From a beta proteobacterium L13 (GTDB taxonomy: Bacteria; Pseudomonadota; Gammaproteobacteria; Burkholderiales; Chromobacteriaceae): a stretch of 64,000 bases of DNA. Below, piece by piece: positions 45,065-53,910 of the stretch. Position 1 is the stretch's first letter; every line of letters starts with the position of its first letter. The notes below the pieces were generated by a model. It was not told the origin of the DNA. It ran no database searches and worked only from the letters and a program-made list of their open reading frames with translations. Location: positions 1 to 64,000 of the forward strand of contig AMYZ01000010.1 of NCBI GenBank assembly GCA_000335715.1, given 5' to 3'. The position numbers and the translations under genes were made by a program.

Positions 45065-45100
45065 AAAAACCCCCGTACCGCAAGGGCAAGAGGGTTTTTT
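45065..45100. terminator. terminator-like hairpin after dadAX
   Basis: Arms AAAAACCC (45065-45072) and GGGTTTTT (45092-45099) with a long partly paired loop and T runs on both strands. About 52 bp beyond the dadX stop codon. Confidence 0.6.
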
Positions 45101-45151
45101 ATACTGGCACGCCAAGTGCGGCATTCTACACTTTCATGCCGTTGATATGGC

Positions 45152-46219
45152 TTACTCGTAGTGAAAGTGTGCGCGCTTTACATTGCACAGCACTTCGTAG
45201 CCGATGGTGCCGGCGTGGGCCGCTACGTCGTTCACGCTGATATTGTCGCCCCACAGCTCTACGGTACTGCCTACGCCAGCCTGCGGGATGTCGGTGAGGT
45301 CCACCGTCATCATGTCCATCGACACCCGGCCGATAACGCGGCTTGCGATGCCATCGATCAGCACCGGGCTGCCGGTGGACGCCAGCCGCGGGTAGCCGTC
45401 GGCGTAGCCGCAGGCCATCAGGCCGACACGGGTGGGCCGCTCGGTATGGAACGACGCGCCGTAGCCTACCGGCTCGCCCACGCCCAGCTCGCGCACGCCG
45501 AAAATGCGCGTGGTCAGCTGCATCACCGCCTTCAGGCCAACGTTGGCCGCATGGTCGGCCGGCAGCGGCGTGGCGCCGTACAGCATGATGCCGGGGCGAC
45601 CCCAGTCGCGAGGCGCGTCGGCATGGATCATGATGCCGGCCGAGTTGGCCAGGCTGGTCTCGCCGCCCAGGCCGGCGGTGGCGGCATCGAAAGCGGCAAT
45701 CTGCGCGTCGGTGGCCGGGCAACCCGGCTCGTCGGCACGGGCAAAGTGCGTCATCTTGACGATGGCGTCCACCTTGCCGCTCTCTTGCAGCTCGCGGTAA
45801 GCGCCAGCGTAATCGGCCGGGAAGAAGCCCGCGCGGTGCATGCCGGAATCCATCTTCAGCCACACACGGAACGGCTTGGCAGCCGGTGCGGCCAACAGCA
45901 TGGCCAGCTGCTCGCGGTTCTGCACCACCAGCCACAGGTCGTGCGCCTGCACCTCGGCCAGCTCGGCCGGCTCGAACACCCCTTCCAGCAGCAGGATGGG
46001 CAGGCTGATGCCGGCGGCACGCAGTTGCAGCGCCTCTTCCAGGCAGGCCACGGCGTAACCGTCGGCCACGTCGGCCACCGCCTGGGCGCAGCGCACCGCG
46101 CCGTGGCCGTAGGCGTTGGCCTTCACCACGGCCAGCGCACGGCCGCCGTGCTGCTGGCGCGCCAGCAGGTAGTTATGTCGGAAGTGATCCAGGCGGATCG
46201 AAGCAATCAATGGGCGCAT
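45152..46219 (-). CDS. dadX: alanine racemase, catabolic type
   Basis: 355-aa PLP enzyme interconverting L- and D-alanine. The PLP lysine is in AVVKANAYGHG near residue 34 and the second catalytic base Tyr in VGYGASF near residue 254; the C-terminal beta domain holds GRVSMDMMTVDLT. It lies 7 bp downstream of dadA on the same strand, so it is the catabolic DadX that feeds D-alanine to DadA rather than a separate biosynthetic Alr. Length matches E. coli DadX (356). Confidence 0.95.
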   Translation of the reverse strand: MRPLIASIRLDHFRHNYLLARQQHGGRALAVVKANAYGHGAVRCAQAVADVADGYAVACLEEALQLRAAGISLPILLLEGVFEPAELAEVQAHDLWLVVQNREQLAMLLAAPAAKPFRVWLKMDSGMHRAGFFPADYAGAYRELQESGKVDAIVKMTHFARADEPGCPATDAQIAAFDAATAGLGGETSLANSAGIMIHADAPRDWGRPGIMLYGATPLPADHAANVGLKAVMQLTTRIFGVRELGVGEPVGYGASFHTERPTRVGLMACGYADGYPRLASTGSPVLIDGIASRVIGRVSMDMMTVDLTDIPQAGVGSTVELWGDNISVNDVAAHAGTIGYEVLCNVKRAHFHYE

Positions 46220-46226
46220 GGCAATC

Positions 46227-47534
46227 TCAGGCTTTGGCCGCAGCAGGCTGGAACATCGGCACCACCAGGGTTTCGCCTTGTTTGGCGTAACGCTGCATCG
46301 ACAGGCCGTCTACCAGGATTTCCGGCTGCGTGCCGGTGATCAGGTCGGCCAGCACCTTGCCGGAACCGGCGCACATCGTCCAGCCCAGCGTGCCGTGGCC
46401 GGTGTTCAGCGACAGGTTGGCAAAGCGGGTGCCACCGATAATCGGCGTGCCGTCCGGGGTCATCGGGCGCAGGCCGGTCCAGAACTCGGCACGCGACACG
46501 TCGCCGCCGTCCGGGTACAGGTCGGTGACCACCATTTCCAGCGTGGCGCGGCGTTTCGGGTTCAGGCTGAGGTCGAAACCGGCCAGCTCGGCCATGCCGC
46601 CAACGCGGATGCGGTTATCGAAACGGGTAATGGCAATCTTGTAGGTCTCGTCCAGCACGGTGGACACCGGCGCGCCCTTGGCGTTGGTGATCGGCACCGT
46701 CAGCGAGTAGCCTTTTACCGGGTACACAGGGATGTCGATACCGATGGCCTTCACCATTTCGCGCGAGTAGCTGCCGGTGGCAACCACATAGTGGTCGGCG
46801 CTCAGCAGCTCGCCTTCCACCACCACGCCGGTGACCTTGTCGCCGTAGGTCTGGATGCTGTCGATGCTCTTGCCCCACAGGAACTTCACGCCCAGGCCAG
46901 CGCACATTTCGGCCAGACGGGTGGTGAACATCTGGCAATCGCCGGTATCGTCGTTGGGCAGGCGCAGGCCACCCTTCAGCTTGTGCTTGGTCTTTTTCAG
47001 TGCCGGCTCGATGCGGGCGCAACCGTCGGCGTCCAGCACTTCGTAAGCCACGCCGCACTCTTTGAGCACCTCGATGTCCTTGCCCATGGCGTCCACTTGC
47101 TGCTGGCTGCGGAACAGCTGCAGCGTGCCGCCCTCGCGGCCTTCAAAGCCCAGGCCGGTTTCAGCTTTCAGCTCGCGGATCTTGTCGCGGCTGTACTCGG
47201 CCAGGCGCATCATGCGGCCCTTGTTCACGTTGTAGGCCTGCGGGTTGCAGTTGGCGAACATGCGCGCCATCCATTCCCACTGGTAGGTGCTGCCGTCCAC
47301 GCGGATGGCCAGCGGAGCGTGCTGCTGGAACAGCCACTTCATCGCCTTGGCCGGGATGCCAGGCGCCGCCCACGGCGCAGCGTAACCCGGGGAGATCTGG
47401 CCGGCATTGGCAAAGCTGGTTTCCAGCGCAGGGCCGGGCTGACGTTCCACCACGGTCACGTCAACGCCGGATTTGGCCAGATACCATGCAGTGGAAATAC
47501 CGATGACCCCACCACCAAGAACGATGACTTTCAT
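46227..47534 (-). CDS. dadA: D-amino acid dehydrogenase small subunit DadA
   Basis: 435-aa FAD protein of the inner membrane periphery, oxidising D-alanine to pyruvate and ammonia and passing electrons to the respiratory chain. N-terminal FAD motif [18 protein letters not shown] and C-terminal [15 protein letters not shown] are typical. Length matches E. coli DadA (432). A GGAGG-type site precedes the ATG. The 5' leader has two overlapping hairpins, and a divergent Lrp-type regulator lies upstream. Confidence 0.96.
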   Translation of the reverse strand: MKVIVLGGGVIGISTAWYLAKSGVDVTVVERQPGPALETSFANAGQISPGYAAPWAAPGIPAKAMKWLFQQHAPLAIRVDGSTYQWEWMARMFANCNPQAYNVNKGRMMRLAEYSRDKIRELKAETGLGFEGREGGTLQLFRSQQQVDAMGKDIEVLKECGVAYEVLDADGCARIEPALKKTKHKLKGGLRLPNDDTGDCQMFTTRLAEMCAGLGVKFLWGKSIDSIQTYGDKVTGVVVEGELLSADHYVVATGSYSREMVKAIGIDIPVYPVKGYSLTVPITNAKGAPVSTVLDETYKIAITRFDNRIRVGGMAELAGFDLSLNPKRRATLEMVVTDLYPDGGDVSRAEFWTGLRPMTPDGTPIIGGTRFANLSLNTGHGTLGWTMCAGSGKVLADLITGTQPEILVDGLSMQRYAKQGETLVVPMFQPAAAKA

Positions 47535-47551
47535 GTTTACCTCCAGGCTAC

Positions 47552-47584
47552 CCTGTTGAAACAGGACAGCGCGGGCTGTCCTGT
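47552..47584 (-). promoter_or_regulatory. overlapping hairpins in the dadA leader
   Basis: A perfect 9-bp stem ACAGGACAG / CTGTCCTGT (47561-47569, 47576-47584) overlaps a second 6-bp stem CCTGTT-GA-AACAGG (47552-47565). The two share bases and cannot form together. They lie 18-50 bp upstream of the dadA start and may be an operator (Lrp) or a leader switch; a purely structural role is also possible. Confidence 0.45.
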
Positions 47585-47709
47585 AGTGTGTGCAATCGGC
47601 GGCTATTACCGCTCAGTGAATTTGCGTAGTATATTGATTAAAACGCAGTTTTTTTCACTTATATTTAATAACAGAGCAGCGCATTTCTCTGCCAAACAAG
47701 GCGTAAACA

Positions 47710-48204
47710 GTGAAACCGCAACGCACAATGGACAGAACGCGCCAGCTGGACAAAGTGGACATCAAGATCCTGCAGCAACTGCAGGCCAACGCCCGCATTG
47801 CCATGACCGAGCTGGCCGAAAAGGTAGGCCTGTCCACCACGCCCTGCACCGAGCGCGTACGCCGCCTGGAGCGCGAGGGCGTGATCGAGGGCTACCACGC
47901 CCGCCTGAACCCGCAGGCGCTGGGCGCCAGCCTGCTGGTATTCGTGGAGATCAAGCTGTCGGCCAAATCCGGCGACATCTTCGACGCCTTCCGCCGTGAA
48001 GTACAAAAGCTGCCGGACGTGCAGGAATGCCACCTGGTGTCGGGCGAGTACGACTACTTATTAAAGGTGCGCCTACCGGACATGTCCATGTACCGCAAGA
48101 TCCTGGGCGACATCCTGCTGAAGCTGCCGCAAGCCAACGAGTCGCGCAGCTATGTGGTGATGGAAGAAGTCAAAGAGACCCTGCTACTGAATCTGGACGC
48201 CTGA
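47710..48204 (+). CDS. Lrp/AsnC family transcriptional regulator
   Basis: 164-aa regulator with an N-terminal winged HTH (about residues 14-60, LDKVDIKILQQLQANARI, then LAEKVGLSTTPCTERVRRLE) and a C-terminal RAM ligand-binding domain (about 70-160). Divergent from dadAX, so it probably senses alanine or leucine and activates dadAX as Lrp/DadR does. GTG at 47710 has AAGG eight nt upstream; ATG at 47728 (MDRTRQLDKVD) is the alternative. The spacer is AT-rich. Confidence 0.92.
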   Translation: MKPQRTMDRTRQLDKVDIKILQQLQANARIAMTELAEKVGLSTTPCTERVRRLEREGVIEGYHARLNPQALGASLLVFVEIKLSAKSGDIFDAFRREVQKLPDVQECHLVSGEYDYLLKVRLPDMSMYRKILGDILLKLPQANESRSYVVMEEVKETLLLNLDA

Positions 48205-48280
48205 AAGTGCCATACCGCGTGACTTGGCGGCCATTCCTGACTAAGCTGCCGGCAATGACAAACGACTCCAACAGCCCGTT

Positions 48281-48907
48281 ATGAATACCCTGATCCTGCT
48301 GGACCGACTGCCAGACCCGTTACCGCAAGACGGCTTTGCCCAGCGCGAGGCGCTGAAAACCCTGGGCCGCCAGCTGGCGCTACAGGCGGCCTCACAACTG
48401 ATGTCGCTGCCCTTGCGCCACTTCGCCATGGACAGCGACAAGCCGCCCTTCCTGTTACTGGAAGGCGCACCAGCGCCGCTGGGGCTATCCATCAGCCACA
48501 GCGGGCCATGGGTAGCGGCAGCCGTATCGGCCTGTCGCCCGCTGGGGGTGGATATCGAACTAACCGCCAAGCCCCGCGATGCCGACGATCTGGCCGAGCT
48601 GCTCTCGGCTGACGAGGCCGCCTGGTTGGCCGCCCTGCCTGACAACAGCCTGCCAGGCGACCCGTTCTGGAGCATCTGGACGCTGAAAGAAGCGCTGGGC
48701 AAGTACCACGGCCGGCGCTGGGAAACGCCACAACAGACAAGCAGCATCCACCAGCTGGACCACTACGCCGCCCACCTGGCGCTGCCGGATAGCGGGCTGA
48801 TGCTGGCGATTACCGCGCCAGCCGCGCTGGACTGCCAGCTGCAATGCGGCCAGCAAAAAGCCGCGCGCGTCAAACTGCAGCCGTGGCCGGGTTACCCGCG
48901 CCGGTAA
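48281..48907 (+). CDS. Sfp-type 4'-phosphopantetheinyl transferase
   Basis: 208-aa enzyme that transfers phosphopantetheine from CoA to carrier proteins. The two magnesium/CoA motifs are present: LGVDIELTAK near residue 88 and WTLKEALGKYHG near residue 130, with an ISHS motif at about 71 before them. It is of the broad-specificity type used for NRPS, PKS or other non-AcpS targets. No carrier-protein gene is in the window. It lies 76 bp downstream of the Lrp gene on the same strand. Confidence 0.88.
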   Translation: MNTLILLDRLPDPLPQDGFAQREALKTLGRQLALQAASQLMSLPLRHFAMDSDKPPFLLLEGAPAPLGLSISHSGPWVAAAVSACRPLGVDIELTAKPRDADDLAELLSADEAAWLAALPDNSLPGDPFWSIWTLKEALGKYHGRRWETPQQTSSIHQLDHYAAHLALPDSGLMLAITAPAALDCQLQCGQQKAARVKLQPWPGYPRR

Positions 48908-49114
48908 GCTGCCAGCAGACGGGGCTGCCGCCAGTCTGGTAGCAGCCCGCACCATGCGGCCAACCATTACGGTGCACACAAGGCACAATATCAGTGCACA
49001 AACTGCCTTGCGCACCAAATACTTGCATCAACCCACCTGCTTGGCACGCCAACCGCCAGCCCTGCCCCACAGCCGGGCAATCACCCACACTGCGACGCAC
49101 CGAAACAGCCCATC

Positions 49115-49130
49115 TGGCACTGTTATTGCT
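49115..49130 (+). promoter_or_regulatory. sigma54 promoter of amt
   Basis: TGGCAC-N5-TTGCT with GG (49116-49117) and GC (49128-49129) exactly 10 nt apart, a close match to the RpoN consensus, 36 nt before the amt ATG. Upstream, GCACC-N5-CTTGC (49012-49026) resembles an NtrC half-site pair. Nitrogen control is strongly implied. Confidence 0.8.
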
Positions 49131-49165
49131 CACCCTGCACCAGAATATCAATCAGGGAGCAAGAG

Positions 49166-50365
49166 ATGCCTGCCACCACCCCTAACGACGTACTGTTCCT
49201 GCTGCTGGGCGCCGTGATGATCCTGGCCATGCACGCCGGTTTTGCCTTTCTGGAGCTGGGCACCGTGCGCAAGAAAAACCAGGTCAACGCGCTGGTAAAG
49301 ATCCTCACCGACTTTGCCGTGTCGGCCATTGCCTACTTCTTTGTCGGCTACAGCGTGGCCTACGGCGTAAACTTTCTGGCCGATGTAAAGCACATCAGCC
49401 AGGCCAATGGCTACGAGCTGGTGAAGTTCTTCTTCCTGCTCACCTTTGCCGCCGCCATTCCGGCCATCGTGTCCGGCGGCATTGCCGAGCGCGCCAAGTT
49501 CCACCCGCAGTCTGCAGCCACCTTCCTGCTAGTGGGCCTGGTGTACCCGTTTTTTGAAGGCATCGCCTGGAACGGCCACTTTGGCGTACAAGACTGGCTG
49601 GCGGCCAACCTGGGCGCGCCGTTCCACGATTTTGCCGGCTCGGTGGTGGTACACGCGGTAGGCGGCTGGATCGGCCTGGCCGCCGTGCTGCACCTGGGCG
49701 CACGCCGCGGCCGCTACAGCAAGGAAGGCCGCATCGCCGCGCACCCGCCGTCGTCCATCCCCTTCCTGGCGCTGGGCGCGTGGATCCTGATCGTGGGCTG
49801 GTTCGGCTTTAACGTGATGAGCGCACAAAAGATCGCCGGCATTTCCGGCCTGGTGGCGATGAACTCGCTGATGGCCATGGTAGGCGGCACGCTCACCGCC
49901 ATGTGGCTGGGCAAGAACGACCCGGGCTTCATCCATAACGGCCCGCTGGCCGGCCTGGTGGCGGTGTGCGCCGGCTCCGACATCATGCACCCTATCGGTG
50001 CCCTGATCGTCGGCGGCGTGGCCGGTGCCATGTTTGTGTGGCTGTTTACCCTCACGCAAAACCGCTGGAAGATCGACGACGTGCTGGGCGTGTGGCCGCT
50101 GCATGGCCTGTGCGGCGCCTGGGGCGGCATTGCCGCCGGTATCTTCGGGCTGGAAGCGCTGGGCGGCGCCGGCGGCGTCACGCTAATGTCCCAGCTGGCT
50201 GGCACCGCCGCCGGCGTAGCCGTGGGTTTTGGCGGCGGCTATATCGTGTACGGCGTGCTGAAGAAAACCGTGGGCATCCGCCTGAGTGATGAAGAGGAAT
50301 TCAACGGCGCCGACCTGTCCATCCACCAGATCACCGCTACGCCGGAACGCGAAAGCAACTGGTAA
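49166..50365 (+). CDS. amt: ammonium transporter Amt
   Basis: 399-aa inner membrane ammonium channel with about 11 helices. Conserved segments include AGFAFLELGTVRKKN, the SGGIAERAKF pore region, and the GSVVVHAVGGWIGL segment containing the first pore His; the second lies in DVLGVWPLHGLCGAWGG. No glnK gene is adjacent, which is unusual because amt and glnK are normally paired. It lacks an evident signal peptide. It is driven by the sigma54 promoter at 49115. A DUS-like word lies 2 bp after the stop, then a strong terminator. Confidence 0.95.
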   Translation: MPATTPNDVLFLLLGAVMILAMHAGFAFLELGTVRKKNQVNALVKILTDFAVSAIAYFFVGYSVAYGVNFLADVKHISQANGYELVKFFFLLTFAAAIPAIVSGGIAERAKFHPQSAATFLLVGLVYPFFEGIAWNGHFGVQDWLAANLGAPFHDFAGSVVVHAVGGWIGLAAVLHLGARRGRYSKEGRIAAHPPSSIPFLALGAWILIVGWFGFNVMSAQKIAGISGLVAMNSLMAMVGGTLTAMWLGKNDPGFIHNGPLAGLVAVCAGSDIMHPIGALIVGGVAGAMFVWLFTLTQNRWKIDDVLGVWPLHGLCGAWGGIAAGIFGLEALGGAGGVTLMSQLAGTAAGVAVGFGGGYIVYGVLKKTVGIRLSDEEEFNGADLSIHQITATPERESNW

Positions 50366-50384
50366 GGTTGGCCGCACACCACCA

Positions 50385-50409
50385 AAAACCCCGCCACTGG
50401 CGGGGTTTT
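50385..50409. terminator. rho-independent terminator after amt
   Basis: A perfect 11-bp stem AAAACCCCGCC / GGCGGGGTTTT (50385-50395, 50399-50409) with loop ACT and T runs on both strands. Confidence 0.85.
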
Positions 50410-50462
50410 GTGCTTCTGTAACGCCTTAACGTAGCAGCGCTATGCGCGCCATCACCGAGCGC

Positions 50463-50493
50463 TTGCTCTTTATGTTAATAAGAATTATTATCA
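50463..50493 (+). promoter_or_regulatory. heme operon promoter with overlapping Fur box
   Basis: A -35 TTGCTC (50463-50468), 17-bp spacer and -10 TATTAT (50486-50491). Sequence 50475-50493, TTAATAAGAATTATTATCA, matches the 19-bp Fur box pattern well and covers the -10, so Fur-iron would block RNA polymerase. It precedes hemP by 18 nt. Confidence 0.8.
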
Positions 50494-50510
50494 TAAAAGA
50501 AGGTGACATC

Positions 50511-50678
50511 ATGACGCACGCACCCGCAACACACCAGCCCGCAACTGACAAACAGCCCTACACCGTGCTGGATACCCGCACGCTGTTCGTGCGCGACCGC
50601 CAGCTGCTGATCTGCCACCGTGGCGAATACTACCGCCTGCAACTGACACAAAACGACAAACTGATACTGGTGAAGTAA
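50511..50678 (+). CDS. hemP: hemin uptake protein HemP
   Basis: 55-aa small protein with the HemP core VLDTRTLFVRDRQLLICHRGEYYRLQLTQNDKLILVK-like pattern (ending DKLILVK), commonly the first gene of heme uptake operons. In Burkholderia and Bradyrhizobium the homologue HmuP is a co-activator of heme receptor expression. The ATG at 50511 has GAAGG at 50499-50503; an upstream in-frame ATG would place the Fur box inside the gene. First gene of hemP-hmuRSTUV. Confidence 0.9.
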   Translation: MTHAPATHQPATDKQPYTVLDTRTLFVRDRQLLICHRGEYYRLQLTQNDKLILVK

Positions 50679-50744
50679 CACCGCAACCCATCCCGCCGAG
50701 CCAGCCATCGCCAGCCACGGTGCCACGCATACAGGAGAAGATCC

Positions 50745-52844
50745 GTGTCCAAGGATCGCATTACCCTGGCGGGCATCTGTCTGACGACAGTGGCCCTGCC
50801 TGTTTTTGCCGACAGCCCCACCGTACTGGAAACCACCACGGTCACCGCCAACCGCATCAGCGAGCAGCTGGCCGATACCGCCCCCAATATCTCGGCCGTT
50901 GGCCGCAAACAGCTGGACCGCCAGCACGCCAGCGACCTGGACAGCCTGCTGTCGCAAGAACCCGGCGTGTCGGTGCCCGGCGACCAGGGCCGCCGCGGCA
51001 ACGCCGGCGTCACCATCCGCGGCATCGAAACCAACCGCATCCTGATGCAGGTAGACGGCACCCGTCTGCCCGAAGCGTATATGAGCGGCGGCGGTGCCAT
51101 TTCCGGCCGCGACCTGGTAGAGCCGGACACCCTGCGCCAGATCGACATCATCAAGGGCCCGGCGTCGGCGCTGTTCGGCAGCGACGCCATCGGCGGGGTG
51201 ATCAGCCAGCACACCTTCGAGCCGGCCAACTTTGTCGACCGCGACAAGCCGCTGCACTTTGGCCTGAAGCAATCCTACGATGGCGCCCGCCACGGCAGCG
51301 CCACCACCGCCACGGTAGCCGCCGCTGGCGACAACACCGCCGCGCTGCTGATGCTGACCCAGCGCCGCGCCCACGCACTGGATACCCCGGCCAGCCGCGA
51401 CATCGAAGGCGGCCAGCGCACCGTAGCCGACCCGCAGCTGACCGACAGCCGCAACGTGCTGGCCAAGGTGGCGCTGGGCCAGGACGGCCCGCACCAGCTG
51501 CTGCTGGGCGTGGAAAGCTTCGACCGCCAGCGCCAGACCGAGCTGCTCAGCGCCCGCGGCCCCGCCACCGGCTATAGCGTGCGCGACCGCGACAGCGACG
51601 ACGACACCCGTCGCCAGCGTTACAGCGCCGAGTACCGCTACCAGGGCGACGGCAGCCTGGCCGCGGCCAACCTCAAGCTGTACCAGCAAACGCTGCGCAA
51701 CGAAGACAAGGCAGTAGAAGTGCGCAACACCGGCACCCGCTACGAAAACCACCGCTTCGACCAGGACATCAGCGGGCTGGACGGCCAGCTGGAATGGCGC
51801 CTCGGCGAGCACCGCGTGCTGACCGGCATCGAAGCCACTCGTACCGACACGGCACGCCTGACGCGCACCACCGCCGGCAGCACCACCAGCAGCAGCAAGA
51901 CCTTCCCCGATAACCGCAGCGAGCGCCTGGGCCTGTTCGTACAGGACCAATTCCGTGTAGGCAGCCTCACCGTGACCCCGGCACTGCGCTACGACCGCTA
52001 CACCATGACGCCGCAAAGCGACGCCATCTACCAGGCCAGTAGCGGCGGTGCGGTACCGGTCAGCCGCTTTCAGGACAGCGCGTGGTCGCCACGGCTGGGC
52101 CTGAGCCTGCCGCTGGCCGACGGCATCACCGGCTTTGCCAACCTCAGCACCGGCTTCCGTGCACCGCCGTTCGACAGCTCGTTCATGACCTTCAACAACA
52201 CGCAGGCTGGCTACCGCATCATCCCCAACGCCAACCTGAAATCGGAAACCTCGCGCGGCATCGAGCTGGGCGGCAAATACCAGCGCGGCAGCATCAGCGG
52301 CCAACTTACCGCCTTCTACAACCGCTACAGCCACTTCATCGACACCGTCACCCTGGGTAGCGACCGCGCCTCGCCGCGCGGCATTTTCCAGTACCAGAAC
52401 CTGGACAGTGTACAAACCCACGGCGTGGAAGCCCGCGCCGGCTGGCAAGCCAGCGACGCGCTGCTGCTGGACGGCAGCCTGGCCTGGGCGCACGGCAGCA
52501 ACCGCAAGACTGGCACCCCGCTCAACAGCATCGACCCGCTGAAAGCCACGCTGGGCGCGCACTACCAGCAAGGGCAATGGGGTAGCGACGTGCTGGTCAC
52601 GCTGGCGGCCGCCAAAACCCGCCCCGCCAGCGCCAGCCAGTTCAAGGCCCCCGGCTACGGCACGCTGGACGTGGGCGGCTGGCTGAAACTGGGCAAGCAG
52701 ACCACGCTGCGCGCCACTGTGCACAACGTGGGCGACAAGAAATACTGGCAGTGGGCCGACGTGAAAAACATCACCGGCAGCGCTGTCGACTTCTACGCCC
52801 AGGCCGGCCGCAGTGTGAGCGCCAGCCTAGAAACCCGTTTCTGA
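50745..52844 (+). CDS. hmuR: TonB-dependent heme/hemoglobin receptor HmuR
   Basis: 699-aa outer membrane receptor. Signal peptide about residues 1-22 (ALPVFA), then a TonB box-like TVLETTTVTA, plug domain (about 45-155, with DGTRLPEAYMSGGG), and a 22-strand barrel ending in Phe (SASLETRF). The heme-receptor signature FRAPPFDSSF is followed by IIPNANLKSE, matching the FRAP/NPNL region with NANL in place of NPNL. GTG start with AGGAG at 50733-50737. It imports heme in a TonB-dependent way and hands it to HmuTUV. Three DUS-like words lie inside. Confidence 0.93.
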   Translation: MSKDRITLAGICLTTVALPVFADSPTVLETTTVTANRISEQLADTAPNISAVGRKQLDRQHASDLDSLLSQEPGVSVPGDQGRRGNAGVTIRGIETNRILMQVDGTRLPEAYMSGGGAISGRDLVEPDTLRQIDIIKGPASALFGSDAIGGVISQHTFEPANFVDRDKPLHFGLKQSYDGARHGSATTATVAAAGDNTAALLMLTQRRAHALDTPASRDIEGGQRTVADPQLTDSRNVLAKVALGQDGPHQLLLGVESFDRQRQTELLSARGPATGYSVRDRDSDDDTRRQRYSAEYRYQGDGSLAAANLKLYQQTLRNEDKAVEVRNTGTRYENHRFDQDISGLDGQLEWRLGEHRVLTGIEATRTDTARLTRTTAGSTTSSSKTFPDNRSERLGLFVQDQFRVGSLTVTPALRYDRYTMTPQSDAIYQASSGGAVPVSRFQDSAWSPRLGLSLPLADGITGFANLSTGFRAPPFDSSFMTFNNTQAGYRIIPNANLKSETSRGIELGGKYQRGSISGQLTAFYNRYSHFIDTVTLGSDRASPRGIFQYQNLDSVQTHGVEARAGWQASDALLLDGSLAWAHGSNRKTGTPLNSIDPLKATLGAHYQQGQWGSDVLVTLAAAKTRPASASQFKAPGYGTLDVGGWLKLGKQTTLRATVHNVGDKKYWQWADVKNITGSAVDFYAQAGRSVSASLETRF

Positions 52845-52854
52845 AAGGACCGCC

Positions 52855-53910
52855 ATGAACGCACCCCTTACCCTGCTGCAGCGCTACGACGCGCTGAAAG
52901 CCGAACAGGCCCACCTGCGCCAGCGTGATGCGGCCACACAGCTGGGCGTCAGCGAAGCGCAGCTGCTGGCCTGCCTGCCGGGCAGTACCCGCCTGCGCTG
53001 CGATCTGCCGGCGCTGCTACCGCGCCTGGCCGAGCTTGGCACGCTCAAAGCCATTACCCGCAACGAACTGGCGGTACACGAGAAGGACGGCCGCTACGAC
53101 AACCTGACGCTGTCCGACAAAGTGGGCCTGGTGCTCAACCCCGGCCAGCTCGACCTGCGCCTGTTCCCCACGCACTGGGCCCACGCCTACGCCGCCGAGC
53201 AGGCCAGCCCGCGCGGCACACTGCGCTCGCTGCAGTTTTACGACGCAGCCGGCCACGCCATTCACAAGCTGTACCTGAAAGAAGACAGCGCCGTGCCCGC
53301 CTGGCAGGCGCTGGTGGCCGAGTTTGCCGATACGGCCACCACGCCGCTATTCGACAGCAGCCATGTCGACGCCGCACCGGCCAGCCAGCCGCTGCCGGCC
53401 GGCTTCGACGCCGCCGCCTTTGCCGACGCCTGGCTGGCGCTGCAGGACGTGCACCACTTTCACGGCCTGCTGCGCAAGCACGGCCTTACCCGGCAGCAAG
53501 CGTTCCGCCACGCGCCGGCAGGCCACGCCTGGCCGCTGGCCGCAGACGCGGTAGACCGCCTGCTGCGCGGCGCCGCCGACAGCGCGCTGCCCATCATGGT
53601 GTTTGTCGGCAACCGCGGCATGGTGCAAATCCATACCGGCGCGCTGCAGCGCGTGCAACGCATCGGCGAGTGGCTGAACATCCTCGACCCAGGCTTCAAC
53701 CTGCACCTGCAGGACAGCCGCCTGCACGAAACCTGGCTGGTGCGCCGCCCCACGCGCGACGGCATCATCACCGCCATCGAGGCGTTCGACGCCGACGGGC
53801 AGACCATCGTCAGCTTCTTCGGCCAACGTATCGAGGGCGAGCCGGAGCTGGCCGGCTGGCGCGAGTTGGCCGAAAGCCTGCCACGAAAAGGGGCCACCAA
53901 TGTGGCGTAA
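52855..53910 (+). CDS. hmuS: hemin-degrading / heme-transport factor HmuS
   Basis: 351-aa cytoplasmic protein of the HemS/ChuS/HmuS family, composed of two homologous halves (about 1-170 and 175-345). The conserved TRNELAVHEKDGRY segment near residue 70 and the repeat HETWLVRRPTRDGIITAIEAFD are seen. It accepts imported heme and degrades or transfers it. It begins 10 bp after hmuR and overlaps hmuT by 11 nt. Confidence 0.92.
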   Translation: MNAPLTLLQRYDALKAEQAHLRQRDAATQLGVSEAQLLACLPGSTRLRCDLPALLPRLAELGTLKAITRNELAVHEKDGRYDNLTLSDKVGLVLNPGQLDLRLFPTHWAHAYAAEQASPRGTLRSLQFYDAAGHAIHKLYLKEDSAVPAWQALVAEFADTATTPLFDSSHVDAAPASQPLPAGFDAAAFADAWLALQDVHHFHGLLRKHGLTRQQAFRHAPAGHAWPLAADAVDRLLRGAADSALPIMVFVGNRGMVQIHTGALQRVQRIGEWLNILDPGFNLHLQDSRLHETWLVRRPTRDGIITAIEAFDADGQTIVSFFGQRIEGEPELAGWRELAESLPRKGATNVA

